Made by a program: the position numbers and the translations under genes
DNA from: Flavobacterium yafengii
Lineage (GTDB): Bacteria; Bacteroidota; Bacteroidia; Flavobacteriales; Flavobacteriaceae
Length of the DNA stretch: 64,000 nt
Assembly: GCF_030010375.1 (NCBI RefSeq)
Contig: NZ_JASCRY010000006.1
Coordinates: 62,001-126,000 of the forward strand
Direction of reading: 5' to 3'
Notes under the pieces: generated by a model
What the model saw: only the letters and a program-made list of their open reading frames with translations
Told to the model about the DNA's origin: nothing
The model's database searches: none
Shown: piece by piece, positions 33,389-42,377 of the stretch
Position numbering within the stretch: position 1 is the stretch's first letter
Layout of the letters: each line of letters opens with the position of its first letter

Positions 33389-33436
33389 TTAGATTATAAG
33401 ATTTTTAGATAATTAAATTATCAGATTTTAAAAGTG

Positions 33437-33466
33437 CAAAGATAGATTAATTCAGGAATTGGACAA
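33437..33466 (-). promoter_or_regulatory. ABC-F gene promoter
   Basis: Reverse strand: TTG (complement of CAA at 33464-33466), 19 bases, then TATCTTTG (complement of 33437-33444). The transcript would start about 45 bases before the ATG. Confidence 0.75.
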
Positions 33467-33761
33467 TTGAATAATTTACAACAATTTATTTTTTGGACAA
33501 AAGAAATATAAAATTTAAACGGAGCACAATAATAGTATTTTTTTATAGTTTTGCATTTGATATTTAGACCTTTAACCACTAAAAACAATCTGCATTTGAA
33601 ACAACATTAAATCTTAAAAACAACAAATCCCTAAATCATTATGAAAATAGTAATCCCTGTTTAAACAATGTAAAAACAGGAGAATGGTGTAGAAAATAAA
33701 ACCGATGCGTAAACCGAAAACCTAACTTTTATAGGTTGAATGAAAATTTAAAAACTAGATC
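33467..33761 (+). other. Long AT-rich leader of the L,D-transpeptidase-like gene
   Basis: Most of the 373 bases between the ABC-F start and the ATG at 33762. TAGTTTTG at 33546-33553 fits a -7 box but lacks a clear TTG 19 bases upstream. If used, it would give a leader of about 200 bases. In the leader a 7-codon frame MKIVIPV starts at 33641, and a weak AACCTA / TAGGTT hairpin lies at about 33719. No known riboswitch is apparent. Confidence 0.3.
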
Positions 33762-34295
33762 ATGACAAAAACATTAACAATTATTCTCTTGTGCGCTTTC
33801 CAGTTTATTGTAGCCCAAAGCAATGAAGAAATTGTACAGAAAGCTTGCGAAGTACAAACAAAATGGGGCTTTAAAGCCAAAAATAAAAATATTATTACAC
33901 TCATTGATTTTTCAAAATCAATCAACGAAGCCAGGCTTTATGTTATTGATTTAAAAAGCAACAAAATACTTTTGACCAGTAATGTGGATCATGGTTCCGG
34001 CTCAGGAACAGGATTAACTCCCAGTTCATTTAGCAATATTGAAGGAAGTAAAGCCACTTCATTAGGATGTTACCTTACGTTACAGACGTATGAAGGTATG
34101 TGGGGATATTCTTTAAGATTAGATGGTTTAGAAAGCGATAAGAATTCGAATGCTTTGAAAAGAAACATCGTTGTTCATTCGTCAAAAAAAATGTTCAGTA
34201 AATTTAGTTGGGGATGTTTTTCAGTTCCGGACAACAATGCCAACACCCTAATTAACTTAATAAAAAATGGGTCACTTATTTATGCTTATCAATAA
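33762..34295 (+). CDS. Murein L,D-transpeptidase catalytic domain family protein
   Basis: A 177-residue exported protein with signal peptide MTKTLTIILLCAFQFIVAQ. It matches the murein L,D-transpeptidase catalytic domain family. VDHGSGSGTG carries the substrate-site His region, VVHSS is conserved, and KFSWGCFSVP has the catalytic Cys at residue 152. Such enzymes act on peptidoglycan stem peptides in the periplasm. It is the only gene between two terminators and is probably controlled alone. Confidence 0.87.
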   Translation: MTKTLTIILLCAFQFIVAQSNEEIVQKACEVQTKWGFKAKNKNIITLIDFSKSINEARLYVIDLKSNKILLTSNVDHGSGSGTGLTPSSFSNIEGSKATSLGCYLTLQTYEGMWGYSLRLDGLESDKNSNALKRNIVVHSSKKMFSKFSWGCFSVPDNNANTLINLIKNGSLIYAYQ

Positions 34296-34311
34296 AAGGT
34301 TAACTTAAAAT

Positions 34312-34339
34312 AAAAAAGCCTCAATCAAGAGGCTTTTTT
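34312..34339. terminator. Bidirectional hairpin terminator
   Basis: AAAAAAGCCTC, loop AATCAA, GAGGCTTTTTT: an 11-bp perfect stem between the rightward L,D-transpeptidase-like gene and the leftward GlmU-like gene. Confidence 0.85.
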
Positions 34340-34362
34340 ATTTTATATCTAAAAATGAGAAA

Positions 34363-35538
34363 TTATTCTTTTCTCCATTTTTTTGATTCTTCAAAAACAT
34401 GTTCTAGAATAGCGGCTTCTCTTTCATCAAAATCCACGTTTCTGCGGCTCATCACTAATCGAGCTGTTTCAAAAGCTTTTTTAGTCACATAAGTGGTAAA
34501 ACCAGAAGCGCCACCCCAAGAAAAACTAGGCACAAAGTTGCGAGGAAATCCGCTGCCAAAGATATTAGCGCTTACACCTACTACCGTTCCCGTATTGAAC
34601 ATGGTGTTAATACCGCACTTGCTGTGGTCTCCCATCATCAATCCGCAAAACTGAAGTCCTGTTTTAGCAAAACCTTCCGTTTCATAACTCCACAATTTCA
34701 CTTCTTCGTAATTATTCTTTAGATTAGAATTATTACTGTCGGCTCCAATATTACACCATTCGCCAAGAACAGAATCTCCTAGAAATCCATCATGTCCTTT
34801 ATTCGAATATGCAAAAAGCACTACATTTTTCACTTCACCACCAATTCTGGAATAAGGCCCAACTGTTGTAGCACCATATACTTTTGAAGCCATTTTTACT
34901 TGTGCATTTTCGCACAAGGCAAAAGGTCCTCTAATTACTGAACCTTCCATGATTTCTGAATCTTTACCTATATATATAGGACCTGCAGAAGCATTTAAAG
35001 TAACAAATTCTAACTTTGCCCCTTCTTCTATAAATATATTTTCAGGTGCAATGACATTGACACTTTTTGGGATTGGCTGTGATTTTCTATCCTCGGTTAC
35101 GTATTCAAAATCCTCTCGTATCGCAGCATCATTTTTAGAAAAAATATCCCAAGTATGTTCAACCGTTATGCAATCATCAGTATATTCAATAATTTCATAG
35201 GTATCAAAATTTACTTCTTCCTGCTCTTCATTCGTATAAAAAGCAATGACTTCATCTCCTTTAAAAATAGCTTGATTGGGTTCTAAATTACTAACCATTT
35301 CTGCTAATACATCATTAGGAAGAAAGGAAGCATTTATCATTACATTTTCTTCTAATTCTACCATTGGAAATTTCTCTGACAAATATTCTTCTGTCAACGT
35401 AGTTGTCGTAGAACCCAGACGCATTTCCCATTTTTGACGAATGGTCATGATTCCAATAAGAATATCCGCAACCGGACGCGTGAAAGTAAAAGGTAATAAA
35501 GCGTTTCTGGAAGGTCCGTCAAAAAGTATGTAATTCAT
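34363..35538 (-). CDS. GlmU-like sugar nucleotidyltransferase
   Basis: A 391-residue protein with an N-terminal divergent nucleotidyltransferase-like domain (about 1-170; NYILFDGPSRNALLPFTFTR) and a C-terminal left-handed beta helix of hexapeptide repeats (about 170-330; ENIFIEEGAKLEFVTLNA, GPFALCENAQVKMASKVYG). It belongs to the GlmU family of Bacteroidota and probably makes or modifies a sugar nucleotide for surface polymers. A true GlmU GxGTxM loop is not visible at the N-terminus, so the function is uncertain. A -7-like TAACTTTG lies at 35627-35634 (reverse). Confidence 0.82.
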   Translation of the reverse strand: MNYILFDGPSRNALLPFTFTRPVADILIGIMTIRQKWEMRLGSTTTTLTEEYLSEKFPMVELEENVMINASFLPNDVLAEMVSNLEPNQAIFKGDEVIAFYTNEEQEEVNFDTYEIIEYTDDCITVEHTWDIFSKNDAAIREDFEYVTEDRKSQPIPKSVNVIAPENIFIEEGAKLEFVTLNASAGPIYIGKDSEIMEGSVIRGPFALCENAQVKMASKVYGATTVGPYSRIGGEVKNVVLFAYSNKGHDGFLGDSVLGEWCNIGADSNNSNLKNNYEEVKLWSYETEGFAKTGLQFCGLMMGDHSKCGINTMFNTGTVVGVSANIFGSGFPRNFVPSFSWGGASGFTTYVTKKAFETARLVMSRRNVDFDEREAAILEHVFEESKKWRKE

Positions 35539-35649
35539 AAAATTGTTTATTTGTTGATTCGGTTATTTGTTGATTAAAATTAGCTCAAACAACTTCCCTT
35601 TTTATAATATTGACTTCAAAGTTACAAAGTTTTCAAATAAATAAAATAA

Positions 35650-35677
35650 AAAAAGCCTTCCAAAAAGAAAGGCTTTG
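35650..35677 (-). terminator. rpmE2 terminator
   Basis: On the reverse strand AAAGCCTTTC, loop of T, GGAAGGCTTT then a T-run: an 8-10 bp stem, 24 bases after the stop of L31. Confidence 0.75.
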
Positions 35678-35700
35678 ATATAATTAAAAACAAGTTAAAA

Positions 35701-35952
35701 TTATTTAACGTGTTTAGCGTATTTAGTTTTGAATTTATCAATACGTCCTGCAGTATCGATAAGTTTAGATTTACCTGTGTAAAAAGGGTGAGAAGTTCTA
35801 GAGATCTCCATTTTTACAACTGGGTATTCAACACCATCAACTGTTAATGTTTCTCTTGTATCTGCAGTAGATTTAGTGATAAAAACTTCGTCATTTGACA
35901 TGTCTTTAAATGCAACTAATCTGTAATTTTCTGGGTGAATTCCTTTTTTCAT
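35701..35952 (-). CDS. rpmE2: Type B 50S ribosomal protein L31
   Basis: An 83-residue L31 of the type B form: MKKGIHPENYRLVAFKDMSN and SRTSHPFYTGKSKLIDTAGR with basic C-terminus. It lacks the CxxC zinc pairs of type A L31, so it binds no zinc. Alternative L31 genes respond to zinc limitation in other phyla; here it may be the only copy. It has a promoter at 36063-36092 and a leader of about 105 bases. Confidence 0.95.
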   Translation of the reverse strand: MKKGIHPENYRLVAFKDMSNDEVFITKSTADTRETLTVDGVEYPVVKMEISRTSHPFYTGKSKLIDTAGRIDKFKTKYAKHVK

Positions 35953-36062
35953 CTTGTTAATCTTTTTTATTTGTTAATTATAATTTGTCTTGAAGCTTTT
36001 CTTCTAACAGAAAAGGTATAAACTCCTTATAACTTTTTGTTTTACAATATTATTTTGAGTTT

Positions 36063-36092
36063 GCAAATTTACAATTATTTTCCAATAAACAA
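36063..36092 (-). promoter_or_regulatory. rpmE2 promoter and leader
   Basis: Reverse strand: TTTG (complement of CAAA at 36089-36092), 18 bases, then TAAATTTG (complement of 36063-36070). The leader to the ATG is about 105 bases and includes a CTTTTC / GAAAAG hairpin near 36000. Autogenous L31 leaders are known in other bacteria; this one is only a candidate. Confidence 0.65.
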
Positions 36093-36192
36093 ATCTTTGC
36101 ATCACTTTTTTTATATAATCGTAAAAAACGATTTTTAGCTACGAATATATTGGGAATTGTTATATTTGTGGATTAATTCTAAAACAACAACA

Positions 36193-36723
36193 ATGATAAA
36201 TGAAATTATTAAAAAGAATGGAATAACCTTTGGAGTAACAATTGGAATTGTTTCTGCATTAATTACTTCAACAATTTACGCTATTGATTTAAATTTATTT
36301 ACTTCTTGGTGGATTGGAGTCTTAAGTATTTTGGTTTATCTTACATTGGGAATTGTTTTACTTTCGAAAACAAAAAAAGAGCTCAACAATGTTTTCTCTT
36401 TCAAGGATGCTTTTACGACTTACTTCATAGCTACACTAATAGGTATTTTAATTTCAACTCTTTTTAATGTTCTTTTATTCAATTTTATTGACCCTTCTGC
36501 TAAAGAGACTTTAAGTGAATTAATGATTAAATATACTGTCAATATGATGCAAAAATTAGGCACACCAGCATCAGCCATTAACGACGCTATAGCAAAAATG
36601 AAAGAAAACAATCCTTATTCTACATTGGAACTATTAAAAGGATCTATTTTCAGTATTGTTTTCAGTTCTATTTTTGGATTAATTTTGGCAGCATTCTTTA
36701 AAAGCAAATCTACACAAGAATAA
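36193..36723 (+). CDS. DUF4199 domain membrane protein
   Basis: A 176-residue protein with four predicted membrane helices (about residues 11-31, 39-58, 75-96 and 149-170) and a mid-region cytoplasmic helical segment. It matches DUF4199, frequent in Bacteroidota and often encoded before a DPM1-type glycosyltransferase, as here. I chose the ATG at 36193 because a TATATTTG box at 36161-36168 excludes the ATG at 36157. The glycosyltransferase starts 6 bases after its stop. Function unknown. Confidence 0.82.
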   Translation: MINEIIKKNGITFGVTIGIVSALITSTIYAIDLNLFTSWWIGVLSILVYLTLGIVLLSKTKKELNNVFSFKDAFTTYFIATLIGILISTLFNVLLFNFIDPSAKETLSELMIKYTVNMMQKLGTPASAINDAIAKMKENNPYSTLELLKGSIFSIVFSSIFGLILAAFFKSKSTQE

Positions 36724-36729
36724 AAATTA

Positions 36730-37689
36730 ATGAATTTATCTATACTCATACCGCTTCTTAATGAAGAGGAATCGCTTAATGAACTATACAACTGGATCAT
36801 CAAAGTGATGCAATCTCATAATTATACGTACGAAATCATTTTTCTGGATGATGGAAGTACCGATAACTCATGGGCTATTATCGAAGGATTTGCAAATGAA
36901 AACCCTCATGTAAAAGGCGTTCGTTTCATGAAAAATTTTGGAAAATCACAAGCATTGCATGCTGGATTTGCAAAAGCGCAAGGCTATGTGATTATCACTA
37001 TGGATGCGGACTTGCAGGACAGCCCAGAGGAAATTCCGGGATTATATGATATGATTACCAACGGCAAATATGATTTGGTTTCCGGATGGAAAAAGAAACG
37101 CTACGACTCCGTAGTGGCCAAAAACCTTCCTTCTAAATTATTCAATTGGGCTGCCAGAAAAACTTCAGGGGTTGAATTGAATGATTTCAATTGTGGATTG
37201 AAAGCCTACAAAAACATTGTGGTTAAAAACATTGAAGTTTCAGGTGAAATGCACCGATACATTCCGGTTTTGGCAAAAAATGCAGGTTTTGGAAAAATTG
37301 GTGAAAAAGTAGTACAGCATCAAGCTAGAAAATATGGTGAGACGAAGTTTGGTATGGAACGATTCATTAATGGTTTCCTGGATTTAATTACCATTTGGTT
37401 TCTTTCCCGTTTTGGAAAAAGACCGATGCATTTATTTGGTGCTATGGGATCTGTAATGTTTATTATTGGGTTTATGCTTGCCGGATATATTGGTATTTCA
37501 AAACTATATCATATGTATAATGACATGCGCTATAGTCTGGTAACAAATAATCCTTGGTTTTATATTGCACTTACGACAATGGTTTTGGGAACACAATTAT
37601 TTTTGGCCGGATTTCTTGGCGAAATAATTTTGCGAACAAAAAATAATGAAGAGCGTTATAAAGTGTCGAGTGAAGTTAATTTTTTATAA
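36730..37689 (+). CDS. GT2 glycosyltransferase (DPM1/GtrB-like)
   Basis: A 319-residue family 2 glycosyltransferase with GT-A fold: LIPLLNEEESLNELYNW, IFLDDGSTDNSW and the Asp-rich MDADLQDSPEEIP. Two membrane helices at about 232-255 and 270-292 follow, as in ArnC/GtrB enzymes that load a sugar on polyprenyl phosphate at the inner membrane. The DUF4199 gene is directly upstream. The donor sugar and product are unknown. Translation is probably coupled to DUF4199. Confidence 0.9.
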   Translation: MNLSILIPLLNEEESLNELYNWIIKVMQSHNYTYEIIFLDDGSTDNSWAIIEGFANENPHVKGVRFMKNFGKSQALHAGFAKAQGYVIITMDADLQDSPEEIPGLYDMITNGKYDLVSGWKKKRYDSVVAKNLPSKLFNWAARKTSGVELNDFNCGLKAYKNIVVKNIEVSGEMHRYIPVLAKNAGFGKIGEKVVQHQARKYGETKFGMERFINGFLDLITIWFLSRFGKRPMHLFGAMGSVMFIIGFMLAGYIGISKLYHMYNDMRYSLVTNNPWFYIALTTMVLGTQLFLAGFLGEIILRTKNNEERYKVSSEVNFL

Positions 37690-37771
37690 ATTTAACTAAA
37701 ACTAAATTTAAAGATAATAGTTATCGTTTACACTATAACTAGCCCTGATTACTTCACATAACTTTTATTTT

Positions 37772-37871
37772 TATAGGAGTTCAGTGAATTTCATTTGCAG
37801 CGGCATCCTTTTTCTTTTTTTTATTTAAAAAAAGAAAAAGACACAGCGGATAGCAGGATATAGCTCCTAAA
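37772..37871. repeat. Stem-forming intergenic repeat element (copy 2)
   Basis: Outer arms TAGGAG (37774-37779) and CTCCTA (37864-37869) enclose GCAGCGGCATCC, an inner 14-bp stem of CTTTTTC and T-runs (37808-37821 and 37827-37840), then CACAGCGGATAGCAGG. It resembles copy 1 at 15730-15836 in layout and in the AGYGG and ATAGC words. It occupies the otherwise empty 239-base gap before the phosphomutase. Confidence 0.6.
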
Positions 37872-37928
37872 ACAAAACAACTGTATTTAAATTTTAATTA
37901 CGAATTTAGAAACTAAAAAACATATAGA

Positions 37929-39656
37929 ATGGATATCAAACAAAACATTTTGGATGCAGTCAATGAGTGGCTTACGCCAACATTTGACTCCGTAACTCAG
38001 GAAGCGATTAAAGAATTGATGACTACATCGCCTAAAGAACTGGAAGAGAGTTTTTATAAAAATCTTGAATTTGGAACTGGCGGAATGCGCGGAGTTATGG
38101 GTGTGGGAAACAATCGCATCAATAAATACACACTTGGAAAAAGCACGCAAGGACTTTCGGATTACCTGCATACTGCATTTCCTAACCAGCCTTTGAAAGC
38201 GGTTATTGCTTACGATTGTCGCCATAATAGTGATACGTTGGCCAAATTAGTTGCGGATGTTTTCTCGGCTAACGGAATTGAAGTGTATTTGTTTTCGGAA
38301 TTGAGACCTACTCCAGAATTGTCATTTGCGGTAAAACATTTAGGCTGTCAGTGCGGAATTGTTCTTACGGCATCGCATAATCCACCGGAATATAACGGGT
38401 ACAAAGTATACTGGCAAGATGGTGGACAAATTGTACCTCCGGAAGATGAGGGAATTATCACTGTTATTGAAAATTTAAATTACAATCAAATCAAGTTTAC
38501 TGCCAATGAAGATTTGATACATTATATTGATACGGACGTTGATGAAGCTTTTATCAAATCGACTATCGAAAATGCGAGTTTTGGAACTTCGGCTGAAGCC
38601 AAAAAAAATCTGAATATTGTTTTCACTTCTTTGCACGGAACATCTATAAAATTAGTTCCTGATACCTTATCACAAGCGGGTTATCCTAACGTGAATATTG
38701 TTGAAGAACAAAGAGTGCCGAATGGTGATTTCCCAACCGTTAAATCTCCAAATCCAGAAGAGCCGGAAGCATTGACAATGGCATTGGCATTGGCTGACAA
38801 AACGAATTCGGATATTGTTATTGGGACTGATCCTGACTGTGACCGTTTAGGAATTGCCGTTAGAAATAACGAAGGTAAAATGACGTTGCTTAACGGAAAT
38901 CAAACCATGATTTTGATGACTGCATTCTTATTAGAACAATGGAAAAAAGCAGGTAAAATCAATGGCAAACAATTTGTGGGTTCTACGATTGTTTCTACTC
39001 CTATGATGATGGAATTAGCAACAAACTATGGTGTAGAATGTAAAGTTGGCTTGACTGGTTTCAAATGGATTGCCAAGATGATTAAGGATTTTCCTGAGTT
39101 GGAATTCATCGGAGGTGGTGAAGAAAGTTTTGGTTATATGGTAGGCGATGCCGTACGTGATAAAGATGCTGTTGCAGCAACTTTATTGATTTGCGAAGTT
39201 GCGGCTCAAGCAAAAGCAAAAGGAAGCACGGTTTATAAAGAATTACTACAACTGTATGTGGACAACGGTTTTTACAAAGAATACTTAGTTTCATTGACTA
39301 AAAAAGGAATGGATGGTTTACAGGAAATCAATCAGATGATGATTGATTTGCGTGAGAATCCATTGAAAGAAATCAACGGACAACGAGTTGTCATGGTAGA
39401 GGATTATCAATCTTCAATAGCTAAAAACTTGCTTACTGACGAGGAAACCAAAATGGAAATTCCAAAATCGAACGTATTGATTTATTACACCGAAGATGGT
39501 TCTAAAATTTGTGCCAGACCAAGTGGAACGGAACCTAAAATAAAATTTTATATCAGTGTAAATACGGAATTGGATTCAGTTGAAGATTTCAATGAAGTAG
39601 AAAGCATTTTGGATAACAAAATAAAAAATATCATTACTTCAATGCAATTGAATTAA
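37929..39656 (+). CDS. Phosphohexomutase (phosphoglucomutase/phosphomannomutase)
   Basis: A 575-residue alpha-D-phosphohexomutase that moves phosphate between C1 and C6 of hexose phosphates. The phosphoserine loop is [16 protein letters not shown] (near residue 143), the metal loop is DPDCDRLGI (near 298), the sugar-binding loop is GGEESFGYM, and the phosphate loop is [13 protein letters not shown] near 535. Length and motifs fit the four-domain family. It supplies sugar 1-phosphates for cell-wall or storage polymers. The start follows repeat copy 2 by 57 bases. Confidence 0.95.
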   Translation: MDIKQNILDAVNEWLTPTFDSVTQEAIKELMTTSPKELEESFYKNLEFGTGGMRGVMGVGNNRINKYTLGKSTQGLSDYLHTAFPNQPLKAVIAYDCRHNSDTLAKLVADVFSANGIEVYLFSELRPTPELSFAVKHLGCQCGIVLTASHNPPEYNGYKVYWQDGGQIVPPEDEGIITVIENLNYNQIKFTANEDLIHYIDTDVDEAFIKSTIENASFGTSAEAKKNLNIVFTSLHGTSIKLVPDTLSQAGYPNVNIVEEQRVPNGDFPTVKSPNPEEPEALTMALALADKTNSDIVIGTDPDCDRLGIAVRNNEGKMTLLNGNQTMILMTAFLLEQWKKAGKINGKQFVGSTIVSTPMMMELATNYGVECKVGLTGFKWIAKMIKDFPELEFIGGGEESFGYMVGDAVRDKDAVAATLLICEVAAQAKAKGSTVYKELLQLYVDNGFYKEYLVSLTKKGMDGLQEINQMMIDLRENPLKEINGQRVVMVEDYQSSIAKNLLTDEETKMEIPKSNVLIYYTEDGSKICARPSGTEPKIKFYISVNTELDSVEDFNEVESILDNKIKNIITSMQLN

Positions 39657-39682
39657 TTAAAAACAAAATTGATTTTTCAGAC

Positions 39683-39713
39683 AGACCCGATAATTGGAGA
39701 AGTCATCGGGTCT
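39683..39713. other. Short hairpin after the phosphomutase gene
   Basis: Perfect 9-bp arms AGACCCGAT and ATCGGGTCT with a 13-base loop. No T-run follows, so it is at best a weak terminator or RNA-stabilising stem between the phosphomutase and the ABC exporter. Confidence 0.4.
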
Positions 39714-39736
39714 TGATGATAAAAAAAACAACTTAA

Positions 39737-41584
39737 ATGGATTCAAATTTCAAAAAAATTATTCCTTTCACAAACCCATATCGTTCTCATGTGGTTTGGA
39801 ACGTAATATTCAATGTTTTTTACGCACTGTTTAGCACCTTGTCTTTTATTGCATTAATCCCAATGATGGATGTCCTTTTTGGTACTACTGAAAAAATCAA
39901 TCAAAAACCTGTTTTAGAGTCTATTTTTGACATCATCAAATTTTCTAAAGAATACTTATATTACAACATCACACTACTAACCGAAAGGAATGGTCCTGAA
40001 TTTGCCTTACTGTTAGTTATTGCCATAGTAAGTATAACTTTCCTATTCAAAAATCTGTTTAATTACTTAGCATCCAATCATTTGATGCATCTTAAAAATG
40101 GTGTGCTGAAGGATTTAAGAAATTCAATGTATCACAAAATCATTAACTTACCTGTTTCCTACTATTCCGAAAAAAGAAAAGGTGATATTATGGCTAGAAT
40201 GTTAGGTGATGTAAATGAGGTTCAAAATTCTTTTTTTTCTATCTTAGAATTAATTGTTAAGGAGCCAATGACCATCGTATTCACCCTTGTTGGTATGATT
40301 GCAATAAGTTTTAAGTTAACCTTGTTTGTGTTTATTTTTATCCCTCTTTCAGGACTATTAATATCAAAAATTGGTAAATCACTGCGCAGCAAATCCGAAA
40401 GAGTACAATATGAAAATGGCTATCTAATTTCGATTGTAGAAGAATCGTTATCTGGACTAAAAGTTGTTAAAAGTTACAATGCCGAATCAAATTTTAAACA
40501 AAAATTTAATGATTCAGTCACCCGAGTTTTAAAATTGTCTAACAGTATAGGTAAAAAAAATAACTTAGCTACGCCTTTAAGTGAGTTCTTAGGAATCATC
40601 ACTATTTGCATATTGCTTTGGTTTGGTGGAAAAATGGTACTTGTCGACAAATTACCTGATGGAAAAGCATTACTTGATGGAGCTAAATTTCTAGCCTACA
40701 TGGGTCTTGCGTATAACATATTAACTCCTGCCAAAGCCATTTCTAAAGCCTCTTATTCGGTAAAAAATGGACTAGCGGCAGCCCAACGTGTTTTTGAAGT
40801 TTTAGAAGTAAAAAATGAGATTACAGACAGCGAAAATGCAATTAAAAAATTAACTTTTGAAGACAGTATCGCAATTAAGAATATTAATTTCAGATATGAA
40901 GACGAAAATGTTTTAAAAGACTTTTCGCTTCAAGTTAAAAAAGGACAAACTGTTGCACTTGTAGGACAATCCGGTAGTGGAAAAAGTACCATTGCTAATT
41001 TATTGACTCGTTTTTATGATGTAAATGAAGGTACAATCGCTATTGATGGAATTGACATCAAAGACATGAACCTGCACTCGCTTCGTGATTTAATGGGATT
41101 AGTTACTCAAGACAGTATTTTATTTAATGATACTATAAAAGCCAATATCGCTTTGGGAAAACAGGATGCAACCGATACAGAAATCATCGAAGCATTGAAA
41201 ATTGCGAATGCCTATGAATTTGTAAAAGACTTGCCACTGGGAATTCATACAAATATTGGCGACAGCGGAAACAAACTTTCCGGTGGACAAAAACAACGAT
41301 TATCCATTGCCAGAGCGGTTTTGAAAAACCCTCCGATTATGATTCTGGATGAAGCGACTTCAGCATTGGATACCGAAAGCGAAAAATTCGTTCAAGTGGC
41401 ACTGGAAAACATGATGCAAAACAGAACTTCAATTGTTATTGCGCACCGTCTATCTACCATTCAAAAAGCTGATTTAATTGTTGTGATGCAAAAAGGAAAA
41501 ATAGTCGAGCAAGGAAAACATGACGAACTTATTGCAATGAATGGTACTTACAATAAACTAGTCACCATGCAGTCTTTCGAGTAA
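39737..41584 (+). CDS. ABC exporter, MsbA-like half transporter
   Basis: A 615-residue protein with an N-terminal ABC membrane domain (about 20-345, six helices) and a C-terminal ATPase domain (about 370-615). Walker A is GQSGSGKST, the signature is LSGGQKQR and Walker B is PIMILDEATSALD. The membrane-domain motif RKGDIMARMLGDVNEVQ points to an MsbA/multidrug-type exporter. It works as a homodimer in the inner membrane. The load may be lipid A core or another lipid; the sequence does not decide this. Confidence 0.92.
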   Translation: MDSNFKKIIPFTNPYRSHVVWNVIFNVFYALFSTLSFIALIPMMDVLFGTTEKINQKPVLESIFDIIKFSKEYLYYNITLLTERNGPEFALLLVIAIVSITFLFKNLFNYLASNHLMHLKNGVLKDLRNSMYHKIINLPVSYYSEKRKGDIMARMLGDVNEVQNSFFSILELIVKEPMTIVFTLVGMIAISFKLTLFVFIFIPLSGLLISKIGKSLRSKSERVQYENGYLISIVEESLSGLKVVKSYNAESNFKQKFNDSVTRVLKLSNSIGKKNNLATPLSEFLGIITICILLWFGGKMVLVDKLPDGKALLDGAKFLAYMGLAYNILTPAKAISKASYSVKNGLAAAQRVFEVLEVKNEITDSENAIKKLTFEDSIAIKNINFRYEDENVLKDFSLQVKKGQTVALVGQSGSGKSTIANLLTRFYDVNEGTIAIDGIDIKDMNLHSLRDLMGLVTQDSILFNDTIKANIALGKQDATDTEIIEALKIANAYEFVKDLPLGIHTNIGDSGNKLSGGQKQRLSIARAVLKNPPIMILDEATSALDTESEKFVQVALENMMQNRTSIVIAHRLSTIQKADLIVVMQKGKIVEQGKHDELIAMNGTYNKLVTMQSFE

Positions 41585-41664
41585 TAAATGATATAGATTA
41601 CAGCTTTTTGTGACCATTAAATCTTTAAATAATATTATTTTTTAAATCTTAAAAGTCTAAAAAA

Positions 41665-42366
41665 ATGTACATCAACAATCCAAACATAAAACTTCCTGAA
41701 GATCCAAATACTGTTGTTTGGAAATATCTTGACTTATCTAAGTTTTTAGATTTATTAATGTCCGGAAAATTATTCATGTCGCGATCAGATAAATTCGAAG
41801 ATCAATATGAAGGCACTTTTAGCGAACCCACTTTTGAGGAAATAAAAAAACTTTCCATTGACAATCCAGATTTTTTAAACTATTATAAAACACATCGGGA
41901 AAAAGTAGCGATTAGCAGCTGGCATATCAATGAATATGAATCATTTGCCATGTGGCAGATTTTTACTCAAAATAATGAAGGTTTGGCAATCCAGTCCACA
42001 ATCGGACGTTTGCAGGAATCGCTGGTTCCAGAAATAAATCTCAAGCAATATATCGGGGAAGTAAATTATATCGATTACAAAAAAGAACACATTCCGTTTG
42101 ATGATATGTTTTTTCCTTTTTTATTCAAACGAAAAAGTTTTCAATATGAAGGCGAAGTACGCATCATCACAGACATTGGCAAAAGCGATATAAAAATTAA
42201 TGAAGGATTGAAAATCAATGTAAATATCAATCAGTTGATCGAAAAAATATACATTCATCCCAAATCCGAAAACTGGTATAAAAATCTGGTCATTCAATTA
42301 GTAAAACAACTGGGATTTGATTTCACTATAGAAAAATCAGACTTGGAAAGTGAGATTTTGATCTAA
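41665..42366 (+). CDS. DUF2971 domain protein
   Basis: A 233-residue soluble protein resembling DUF2971. The core has LFMSRSDKFEDQYEGTF, ISSWHINEYESFAMWQIF and EGEVRIITD. Such proteins are widespread, sometimes near mobile DNA, and their function is unknown. No catalytic residues are evident. The 80 bases upstream have no clear promoter box. It converges on the lipoprotein gene with 11 bases between the stops. Confidence 0.8.
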   Translation: MYINNPNIKLPEDPNTVVWKYLDLSKFLDLLMSGKLFMSRSDKFEDQYEGTFSEPTFEEIKKLSIDNPDFLNYYKTHREKVAISSWHINEYESFAMWQIFTQNNEGLAIQSTIGRLQESLVPEINLKQYIGEVNYIDYKKEHIPFDDMFFPFLFKRKSFQYEGEVRIITDIGKSDIKINEGLKINVNINQLIEKIYIHPKSENWYKNLVIQLVKQLGFDFTIEKSDLESEILI

Positions 42367-42377
42367 AATCAGTGCTT

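Noticed and set aside
36157..36192. Longer DUF4199 start
   Set aside because: TATATTTG at 36161-36168 is the likely -7 box, so this ATG would lie upstream of the transcript.
39683..39713. Intrinsic terminator after the phosphomutase
   Set aside because: The stem is good, but the 13-base loop and lack of a T-run make it weak; kept only as a hairpin.
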